From Tenodera sinensis (Eukaryota > Arthropoda > Insecta > Mantodea > Mantidae), in the NCBI GenBank assembly GCA_030765045.1, contig CM060969.1:49054716-49118715 (forward strand): DNA of 64,000 nt, written 5' to 3'. Positions 55,564 to 64,000 of this stretch are shown piece after piece. The translations under genes were made by a program, and so were the position numbers. The notes below the pieces were generated by a model. The model did not search any database. It had not been told where the DNA came from and was given only the letters and a program-made list of their open reading frames with translations. Position 1 is the stretch's first letter. Every line of letters starts with the position of its first letter.

Positions 55564-58500
55564 TTATAGATTCTTAAACTTTTTAACCTTCTTATCATGA
55601 CCAGCAGTGAATTTTCTTTTCTGGGCATCATCATGTTTCTTATCCCTAATATATTTGTAAATCAAAAAGGGTACACATCTCTTTACAATTATTGTGTGTA
55701 TCGCATGTTTTTCACAAACAATTACATTATCTGGCATTTTAAAAATTGAAATAAAATGATCTTCCAGGGCACTAGTATGACCACAATTATTTAGAAAAGC
55801 ATATAGCTGATCATGAATGCTTTGCAATAATAGCATCACACTCTCACTGGCATACGTTAGCCGAGGAGCTTCTGGGTCTCTCTCCTTAAACATAGTGAAT
55901 AAATGAGTTTCCAAGATCTCTGGGGAAAATAAGCTGATTTTGCACTGCTCACAATCAGTGGTTGCATCCACTCCAACCCTTTTTAGGACGTATCCTGCCA
56001 CATACGCCAATGCCTGTGTATCACTTGACAGATTGCATTCTGGAATACTGTAAATGTCTCTACCAACAGTTTCATTGTGACTTTCAGCACTCTCACTTTT
56101 ACAATCTACGGCCTGACCAGGTGACAAAAGCTGTCTCAGGCTACTCAAAGCACTGCACCCATCATCTTCACAATTACTTGTCGTGATATTTCCTGAGGCC
56201 ATTTTATTTAGTATGACAGTTTTCAAAGCAGCCTTGAACTGAAAACACGTAGGATTTGTGTTTCCAATACCATGCTGTCGAATGGAACAGAATAAATTCT
56301 CCAAGGGATCTTGATTGAATGCCCTGGTATTAAGATACTCAAAATCTTTACTTTTTACCTTATTCCACACAAACATAATAGATCTAATTGTGGTCTGCCA
56401 TCCTTTTACGAAGCTAAAACTGCTTGTCCTATCCCTTCCTGTTGCCAGTTCTATTATCTTCCAATTTGCCATCTCCTTCAACATGTCATACCACATAGGA
56501 ATGTGTGGTGTATCCTTTTGGAGAGCACATTTACACTCCTTATAATCATGCGCAATGGTTCCAGAACTGTTAAGGGAATCAAACAGCATATCTATCTTTC
56601 CCACAAACTCTGATGTATGTGCTGCTTCTTGGGGCAAATTCCCTGAACTAACATACGTGTTAATCAATCCTGCAACAGTGAGGCTCAGTTGTTTTGCTGC
56701 TACTTTTACCTTCATTTTTATGTAGCTGTCTGTGAAATTGAAGTACTCTTTGTGTAGTTTATGCAAAACTTTGAAGGAGTTCTGTTGATCATATTGAAAT
56801 GTTTGCTCAATATGTTCAAATTTGGCCGCCTTATGTGGTTGAAATTCAATCTTATGGCCAATGAGTGCATTTCTGGTGCTTTTCAATAGATGTGGGACAT
56901 CATACACAATAGCAATTGCTTCTCCATTTACTAAGAAATAGAAGTCTGACCCATCCTTATTTTCCTTACACAATGCTTTTAATGCCCCTTGATTTCCAGA
57001 ACCCTGGTCACATACAGTACATACAATGTTTAACCCAATTTTCTGAATTTCACGTATTATATGGCAAAGCAGCACTTTCAAATGACTGCTGGATATTGCA
57101 TTAGTCGTGAAGTAATATGCAATTACCTGTTTCCAGCCCTTACGCAACCCTCTTAACATGAATACTAAAGCATGGTTTGCCTGCTTTGAGGATCGACCCA
57201 AATGTCCTAAATCTTCATATCCACAAATAACCTGCTTGTTCTGCTCATAATGCAACCCCTTATCCAAAGATATTTCATCCAGCATCAAGCAACAGTACTT
57301 ATTAGATTTCTTCATCTTCTTAACTTGTGATTGTAAGACCTTAAGCACAGCTGGATTAAGGCCTGGTTCAAAAGGTACCTTTGACAGCATATCTTTAAGA
57401 ATCTTTGCTGATGGCAAGGAAAATTGGACACCCAAATATCTGTATAGACGTGGACTTCGCTTGTAAAGTGACAGAGCAAATAATTTGTCATCAATTGTCC
57501 ACCTTCGGCCTTGAAGTGGTCTCTTGGCATTCCGCAACTGACTGTCTATGAAGGACACTGTTACCCTATTCAGTGTCTCTTCAACATCAGCAAATTTTCC
57601 TGCATCATAAAGCTTTTTCAACTTCATCACTTTCTCCCTTTTGTCATGCAATTCTTTTTTCAACCTTGACACCCTTGTCACTGTATTTCGGTGAATGCTA
57701 TACATTCGCTGCTTTCGCGGAGACAAGTTTGATTTTGAAACCCCAGTACCCAAAATGCCTCTTCTACTGTTTGAAGTGGAAGGCACTGGATACATAGTGG
57801 AACATGAAGCCACGCCTTCATCATCATCATCACTGTCAGACAATTGTTCAACTGACCTAATGTGAGGCACAACGGCAAGCTCTAAATGTGTTATACCGCT
57901 TGAAGTGGAAGGCACTGGGGACATACTGGAAAATGAAGCCAAGCCTTCATCACCGTTATTTTCACGCACTTGCTCATCTGAGCTAATGGGAGGGACAACG
58001 GCAAGCTCTAAATGTTTAGGTACCACGCCAGGATTTAGCCTACACCTAGTAATGTTTACAAAGTCTTTCTGGAAAAAATGATTTTCACATACACGATAAG
58101 CATCACAATGTTCAGTGGATATTTCACATATTTCTTTCCATTGTTGCTTCAATCCAGGATCTTTGGGAAATCTAAAGAAGCGTAGGTTTGTGAATGTGGT
58201 TTCTGATCCCACACGGCGATAATATCTGCTCCAACACTGTGGGAACTTGCAGCGATAGTTGTACACTAGCTTCCTGTTCTTTACATCCTGTTAGAACAAA
58301 CATACATGCCAAGCTACATCAAAGCAATGGAACCAGTAAATCATTTAAAATCTCGTCTCAAGGCACATCTAATTAACCACTGCTTTTATCTCATCGAGAA
58401 TTATCTCCATTATAAGTATTAGCCATTAAGATTTGTACTGGAAATGTATGTTTGTATCTATGTAATATCATAGTTTGTCGTGCTAATTTTCACATGTCGC

Positions 58501-58602
58501 CAATTTACTAGCACTAGCTCAACAATATAAATGTTGTGTGAGGAATAAATAAACATTGATTAAAATGTTGAGGAATATTTATACCTGCAAGTGACGGAAC
58601 AT
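55564..58602 (-). CDS. THAP-domain P-element-type transposase (THAP9-like), intact
   Basis: The main frame on the minus strand runs 58287-55564. A tiny first exon (58585-58602, MFRHLQ) joins it in phase through a 297-bp GT-AG intron, for about 913 aa. The N-terminal THAP zinc finger has YNYRCKFPQC, LRFFRFPKD, W and CENHFFQKDF (C2CH). A Ser-rich linker and a short coiled coil (RLKKELHDKREKVMKLKKLY) follow. The P-type transposase core has CCLMLDEISLDKGLHYE, VCDQGSGNQGALKALC, VYDVPHLLKSTRNALIGHK, GWQTTIRSIMFVWNKV and NQDPLENLFCSIRQHG. The C-terminus has LAYVAGYVLKRVG and a CEQC motif. This is the domain order of P transposase and vertebrate THAP9. Being intact and spliced, it could be an active transposon or a domesticated gene. 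I found no terminal repeats. Confidence 0.9.
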
Positions 58603-58805
58603 TGTCCTGCGATCCTTGACTGTCAAAATAGTAGATGTTCAGTTCGATCTACACAACTCACTATATGATCCTCTTGTCCACTCGCTGTTTCTGAAATTTA
58701 ATCAAAATATTGTGGACAGAGTTAATGCACGATGTTAGGTACTAACTGCACAGCAGGAGAAACTGTATAAATAAAAATACAGAACTGCTCACAGTTTAAA
58801 ACATT

Positions 58806-59042
58806 TGTTGTTGTTAGCTAATGCTGGATTTCTGACAATGAAGTCATTAATCCTCTTGCTCTCCAATATTTTTCACTACATAAATATTGAAGAGACTTAG
58901 CAGTAAACGTAACCGCTTTTTAGAGAGCACCATATTTTTATGTTTTGGCGGTCACATCGCTCTCTCTCAACCCCCAGAATGTCTGGAGGACCACACCTGT
59001 CGTTGGTTTACGGGTCTCACCGACCTAACCGGGAGAATTATC
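58806..59042 (+). repeat. Dispersed repeat R3, copy 2
   Basis: It matches 33710-33952, starting TTGTTGTTAGCTAATGCTGG and ending CCGGGAGAATTATCA. It lies just upstream of the THAP gene. Confidence 0.75.
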
Positions 59043-59044
59043 AA

Positions 59045-59635
59045 TGAAGTACTGAAACAAATGAAATTGAAATAAGATTTCATTCCGTAAATGCCATTTC
59101 AACTACATTAAGTTGTACAGTATACCTCAACATGGTTTTAGAACTGTAGCTCTGAAGACAAAAGCCTATTGTAGTTGAAGTAGTTGCGGAATCAAATCTT
59201 TTTTCAATTTGAACTACATCATCTTTGTTAGCCTCTGTCCCTTCCTTTTCACCTCTATGTCTTGTCACTCTATGTATAATTTCTGTTTTAAAAGAGCATT
59301 TCTCAACATTTACACTGCAGTAAAAGAAGGCTGGAAACAGTGAAATATAATGCAAAGCAGTACCCCATACAAGTGAATGATATTAGGAATAAAAACTACC
59401 GTAGTTATGTCCAAGGGACCTTGTGCTCTTTAGTGATGCAATTGTTACCCTTGCTAAAGGTGGTTTAGTATCAGTGCATAACTGAAAGAAACCACGTTTG
59501 GAAATCAGAACACTAATTTCAAATAATTAAAAAAATAAAGAATACTTAAACAATGCATTAGTTATCCATTTTTACTGTCAAATAAATTATGCAGTAATCC
59601 TGAATCATACAAGAACACATACCTAAACAGAATAA
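59045..59635. other. No gene recognised
   Basis: A 91-codon minus-strand frame (59080-59355) has no motif. Otherwise AT-rich sequence. Confidence 0.35.
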
Positions 59636-59636
59636 C

Positions 59637-60235
59637 TTGTGCCAGAATACATAACTGAAAATAATACCACAAACGTTGGTATTACAAAGGTCTAAACCTC
59701 GCACAATTTTAGCCATCTTTCCACAAAACTGACTGTGAACCCATCAAGAGAACTGTACATCTCAGCTAAATTGCCTTGAAAGTTTACAACACTTTTATGC
59801 AGTATTTTTGTAGCAAGATGGATAACGTACCTTCGGATTCTAAGGCTCCACTTCCTGAGTTCACCGCCAGGAACGCAGGCTCTGGCACCGGATCTGTAAA
59901 CAAATTACAGTATTGCTACAAATACCTGCAACTGAATAACTTGTGCCAGAATACATAACTGGAAACAATATCACAAATTTTGGTATTACAAAGGTCTAAA
60001 CCTCGCACAATTTTAGCCATCTTTCCACAAAACTGACTGTGAACCCCTCAAGAGAACTGTACATCTCAGCTAACTTACCTTGAAAGTTTACAACATTTTT
60101 ATGCAGTATTTTTTTTAGCAAGATGGATAACATACCTTCAGAGTAAAGCCTCCACTTCCTGAATTCACCACCAGGAATACAGTCTCTGCGCTGTGGTACC
60201 GGATCTGTAAATAAATTTTGAAATTGTAACACCTT
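59637..60235 (-). repeat. 304-bp tandem duplication carrying exon-like segments
   Basis: Two units (59637 and 59941 starts) share long near-identical blocks such as CCTCGCACAATTTTAGCCAT. On the minus strand each unit holds a short segment between an acceptor-like TTTACAG and a donor-like GAAG|GTA(C/T)GTTATC. The segments are about 60-77 nt and read DPVP... in one frame. The copies differ by small indels, so coding is doubtful. Confidence 0.6.
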
Positions 60236-60239
60236 GAAC

Positions 60240-60690
60240 TGCCGTAAGCTTGCATTCCTCTTATGCAATAATTTTGTTCCAAGATGGATTAAATTTCATG
60301 AAATATCAAACGACAACGAATATGCATAGGTTCTAGTACTGAGAAAGAAAAATCTACATTCAAGAAAATTTATGTCCTTCTGGTATGTTTATGCACGTTC
60401 CACACTAATAAGAATTATGGAGCAAGGACACAGATTAACAATACGCAAATTTATTTGAAAATGTGGGAAATAGCATGTAAAACGAAGAAAGCAACCGCAT
60501 ACCTATTTCCAGGGCCTCAGAAGTTCGCCGGAATACTTCGTCGAACGCAGAACAAACGCTCCTTTATATTTCGTCACCACTTCTCTTGAAAGCTTCAATC
60601 TGTGGTAAATTTCCTGAAAAAGAAGGGAAAAAAAGAACGCAAAATGGCACAAGAGAAAAGCTTAATATTAAGCTGAAGGCACTGTATAAT
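60240..60690. other. No gene recognised; one exon-like stretch on minus
   Basis: On the minus strand, 60614 to about 60507 reads EIYHRLKLSREVVTKYKGAF and further before a TAG, preceded by a pyrimidine tract and CAG. It may be an exon of an unrecognised minus-strand gene or chance. Confidence 0.25.
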
Positions 60691-60699
60691 TATATGAAT

Positions 60700-61180
60700 A
60701 TAAGTATAACTATATATAAACGATATTAATAATATAAACAACAAATGACAACACTAATAACAATTAATTATACAACTATCAGCTAATAATATACTAATTA
60801 GCAACTGACAATACTAATAATAACAATTAATTATATAACTATCAGCTAATAACAATAATATAGTTCGTTGCTTCCTCGTGGGAATAAACCAGCTAATAAC
60901 TATATATAAACGATATTAATAATATCAACAACAAATGACAACACTAATAACAATTAATTATACAACTATCAGCTAATAATATACTAATTAGCAAATGACA
61001 ATACTAATAATAACAATTAATTATATAACTATCAGCTAATAACAATAGTATAGTTCGTTGCTTCCTCGTGGGAATAAACCAGCTAATAATATACTAATTA
61101 ACAAATGACAACACTAATAACAATTCACAATTAATTATACAACTATCAACTAATAATTATAAATAATAATTAATATGCTT
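60700..61180. repeat. 190-bp AT-rich tandem repeat, about 2.5 units
   Basis: TATATATAAACGATATTAAT starts at 60711 and again at 60901, giving a 190-bp period. Each unit ends with the GC-richer TTCGTTGCTTCCTCGTGGG. A third, partial unit follows from about 61085. Confidence 0.85.
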
Positions 61181-61199
61181 CGTCTCGTTTATTCGTGGA

Positions 61200-61627
61200 A
61201 TAAACCAATCGTTTCAACAGCACAACAGAACAAGAGTTGCAAGAACAGCTCCAATATGGCTGAGGACGTTTTCTCTTTTCGTTGAAAAGTTCAAAACTTG
61301 AATCAGCCAATCAGATTTTCGTACGCGTCGAGCAGTGCCACCAGCGCCACTCTGTGTTGTGCCGATAGAACTACTTGAGCTGGTGGATTCGTGTTTCCAG
61401 TTCGGCAATCCAAGTGGGACCCCTATGCGGCCGACTGGCTGGTCCTCTCGCTGCGGCACAGTGGGAAGGGGAGCGCTAGGCGCGCTGCTGGCTGACTCTG
61501 GTGTTGGCGGCCTCATCAGCTCGAGGGGCAGTACTCCCACTCGAGGCTGATTTTGGCGGCGAGCTGCGTCGATGTTTCTTCTTCCGGCCCATCCTCGCTC
61601 CACCGAGGCTCGACGACGCCCTAAATC
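61200..61627 (-). pseudogene. Half-LINE family-like 5' fragment, copy C
   Basis: ATG at 61592 (minus) gives MGRKKKHRRSSPPKSASSGS, like the basic start of copy A. It continues in an open frame until about 61370, then is lost. It directly follows a 15-nt A run (minus), the same junction type as at 42807/42808. The homology to copy A is suggestive only. Confidence 0.4.
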
Positions 61628-61930
61628 TTTTTTTTTTTTTTTGTGGTGGGGAAAAAGGCTACTTACACCCTAACCGCATGCATACATGCGAGTGTAAGAC
61701 TCCTACCCTGGCTTCGAACCCGGGCAGCCTACTCACTAAAAAACCCCACTGGAAGTCTTGAGGTCAAGGCCTCTATGCTGCAGTACCGCATAAAGCACCT
61801 GCGCATTCTGTGGTGAGAGATGGAAGCTGCCTGCCAGTGGCAGTAACAGCGAGTATTACTGATGTGCCGGAGGGCAAACATGACATAAGCCCTGAGTGCC
61901 CCCTGGTAGTAATTAATGGTGATGTGTTTG
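61628..61930 (-). mobile_element. Half-LINE family 3' tail with poly(A), copy 2
   Basis: On the minus strand it ends in 15 A (plus T at 61628-61642). It shares the words GCAGTACCGCATAA, GCACCTGCG, CATGACATAAGCCCTGAGTG and CACTAAAAAACC with the tails at 40335-40600 and 42834-43100. The left limit of the match (about 61930) is approximate, and 61931-62186 shows nothing further. Confidence 0.55.
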
Positions 61931-62186
61931 ATAGTTGATGGTGTTCTTTTGGTGTTTCAGCCATTTGGCTTCGTGCCCTAAATCTTACGGCTCCCCGCCT
62001 TATATACTGGTTGGAAAGAGGGGAGGGGAGCGAAAGGCTGGCATGAGTCAACCTGCCGGCACTAAATTTACCTCCAAGCGCTTGGCGGAATCGATACATA
62101 TCGCTAGTGACGGACATACCGTCACATAACTCAGTCAGCTCGCCAAATGAAAGTGAGATTTGCAGAAAGATTTCCAAGTCTTCCAG

Positions 62187-62498
62187 GCCATACAACAATC
62201 CATAAACTTTACAATAAATTTCAGGCCACAGGAAGGATTTAGGCTCGGAAATCTAAAAGACAGCATACAGTTCTTAACGAAGAAACATTAGATGACATTG
62301 GTCATCGTTTGGAGAATTCTCCCCAAAAAATTGCTTAGATGTCTTTCACAATAGGCAGATATTTCTTATGGCTCTTTGCAAAGAGCTACTAAATTGCTGA
62401 AGTTAAACCCATATAAAATAGCTGTGGCACACACTCTTCAACTAGGTGATCCTATAATTAGGTGTACATTTTGTGAGTGAACTCTCAATAGTGTATGC
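62187..62498 (+). pseudogene. Mariner-like relic, copy 3
   Basis: Close nucleotide match to 7217-7505 of copy 1 (ACAACAATCCATAAACTTTA, GAAGAAACATTAGA, GCAAAGAGCTACTAAATTGC). It breaks off exactly where the hAT element begins at 62499. Confidence 0.8.
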
Positions 62499-64000
62499 CA
62501 GGCATCCCCAACATACCACACGCTCAGGCGGAAGTAAAAGCCATCAAGCCCTGACCGTCTGGTTGCGGGCAAGAAATGGAGATGCTACAGTGGCAGAACT
62601 ACAATTGTGTAAATTAACATACACGTTTACTGTCAATTACATAATAATGATAGTATTTTATACACTTTAATACTGATAACTAATATTATACAAAATAAAA
62701 TCTTATTGGCAGGAAATTCAATTAACGAAACACAAACTCTCGTATCAAACTAATAAACTAAATAATGTAATGTGACCAGAACTTTCTTCTTGTTGGTACT
62801 ATACAATTCAATGAAGTAAACAATATAAATAAGCAAAATAAAAGTCTATGAAAACTACTCTTTTTTAGGCATCCGACAATCGCCATGATTTTTGCAGTTG
62901 TCTGTTTTCTACCAGCTGTTCAATATGTGGGACTATTGTTTGCAAGCTCCCCAATCACAAACATGCTTTCAAGTGTTCATCAATTTATTGGCTTCTATGA
63001 CATGACATTGTACACTTCATTATGGAAGACAGTGATTCACAAACATAGGTTGTCCCAAACATGCACCAAATTCTTCCTGCTAGATTTTGGAGTTTAGGAA
63101 ATCTTTCGCGTTTTACAGAGGTGTAGAAATGGTTTATACTTTTTCTATTTTATATTTATCTTTTAACTCAATATCATTTTTCAAATCTATTACTTCCAAC
63201 TGCAGTTCAACAGGACTATCAAGGATATCCACTGAAAATGATGTTGCAAATAACTTAAATTGTTTCTCAATTGGTGTAATGTCCTGGAATCTACGTTTGA
63301 ATTCTTCTTGCAATTGTCGCAGTATGGTTATATATTCATCAAAGACCAAGGTTTCTACTCACTGGATCATTGAGGTTAGGGTCGAAAAATGTACCGTCTC
63401 CGCATTGCTAAACTGGTGCTCCCAAAGATGTAACTTTTGTTTAAATTCCTCTATGGTATAAAACAAGTCAGTGATAATGTGCTCTCTACCCTGAAGTGTG
63501 GTATTCAGTTCATTAGGGTTAAATCTACAAGAAAAGCCAAATTATTTACCCACAGCTTATCTTGGAGTTCTGGAACAGGTTTACCATGTATCCATAAAGA
63601 AAGCAATTTCATTACTGAGAGCGAAAAAACGTTGCAGAACGTTTCCTCGACTTAACCACCTTACCTCCGTGTGGTAAAGCAAATCCCCATACTCACTGTC
63701 AATATCAACAAGTAGTGGCTGGAGCTCTCTGTGATTAAGCTCTTTAGATCTGATGAAGTTAATTGTTTGCACAACATCCATTACATTGCTCAGACGAATG
63801 ATTTTAGCACATAAATTTTCTTTGTGTAAAATACAATGCACCGGTATAAGTTCCATTTGTATGTTTAATTCTTTCCTTCTTTGTTGTGCCAATGCCACAG
63901 CATCCTGTTTCTTTCCACACGTAGCCAGTGCTCCGTCAGTAGCTAAAGACACCATTTTATGCCACGGAAGTTCAAACTGTTCCATTGTCCTTCGATACAA
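62499..64000 (-). mobile_element. hAT element with GTF2IRD2/ZBED5-like transposase (continues beyond window)
   Basis: The inverted-repeat end CAGGCATCCCCAACATACC at 62499 resembles Charlie-type hAT ends. The transposase reads on the minus strand from the window edge. The frame 64000-63581 is open, with KMVSLATDGALATCGKKQD, VHCILHKENLCAK and EVRWLSRGNVLQRFFAL. After frame changes it continues with LRQLQEEFKRRFQDI, FSVDILDSPVELQLEV, and a decayed C-terminal block with YVCESLSSIMK, SHRSQ and IDEHLKACL. The order DGA, HCxxHxExLCAK, EVRWLSRG is that of transposases behind vertebrate GTF2IRD2 and related insect genes. Stops in the C-terminal third suggest decay. Its N-terminal BED finger lies outside the window. 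Confidence 0.85.

Noticed and set aside
60700..61180. CRISPR-like or origin array because of regular repeats
   Set aside because: The genome is eukaryotic, the units are directly tandem without spacers, and no associated genes exist.

Overview
The window is arthropod nuclear DNA, most likely from an insect. It is AT-rich, has spliced genes with GT-AG introns, and carries tRNA-derived SINEs, R1-like and CR1-like LINEs, a Gypsy LTR element, and hAT, piggyBac, Tc1/mariner, Harbinger and P-type transposons. The order cannot be fixed from the sequence alone. Only one stretch looks like an ordinary host gene: the last exons of an ETS transcription factor (about 1-5009). It has the end of a Pointed domain, an AT-hook and a complete ETS domain, an order resembling the vertebrate ELF3/EHF (ESE) class. 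A second intact gene, a THAP-domain P-type transposase (55564-58602, minus), may be a transposon or a domesticated gene.

Layout. 1-6.2 kb: ETS gene and its 3' UTR. 6.4-13 kb: decayed DNA transposons and SINEs. 13.2-16.05 kb: a hAT element (8-bp target duplication) with a LINE fragment inside it. 16.06-21.1 kb (minus): a CR1-like LINE whose ORF1 carries a coiled coil and an SGNH/GDSL esterase domain, interrupted by two 8-bp-TSD MITEs in opposite orientation. 21.1-22.0 kb: an internally deleted piggyBac. 23.3-31.6 kb: a complete Gypsy element with apparently identical 563-bp LTRs, AGCC duplications, an intact gag and an intact pol. 32-38.8 kb: SINEs, a decayed piggyBac, a mariner relic and a third MITE. 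40.1-50.8 kb: an ORF1-only 'half-LINE' family on the minus strand, one copy of which is split by a full-length R1-like LINE (43640-50112). 50.9-55 kb: a fold-back element, tandem repeats, a Harbinger deletion derivative and a Tc1 relic. 55.5-58.6 kb: the THAP transposase gene. 59-64 kb: tandem repeats, another half-LINE junction, and a GTF2IRD2-like hAT element running off the right edge.

The strongest candidate for something undescribed is the R1-like LINE at 43640-50112. It is bounded by a 14-bp duplication, ends in a strong 3' hairpin plus an (ATTTT)n tail, and has three intact ORFs. Each junction is a short start/stop overlap, which suggests coupled translation. ORF1 is a Gag-like protein with an RRM-like region and zinc knuckles, and ORF3 is an endonuclease-reverse transcriptase. 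The middle ORF (about 390 aa) matches nothing I recognise.

Nesting gives a relative history. Examples: LINE into half-LINE, MITE into CR1-like LINE, MITE into mariner, LINE into hAT, hAT into mariner-like relic. The Gypsy element and the R1-like LINE look youngest.
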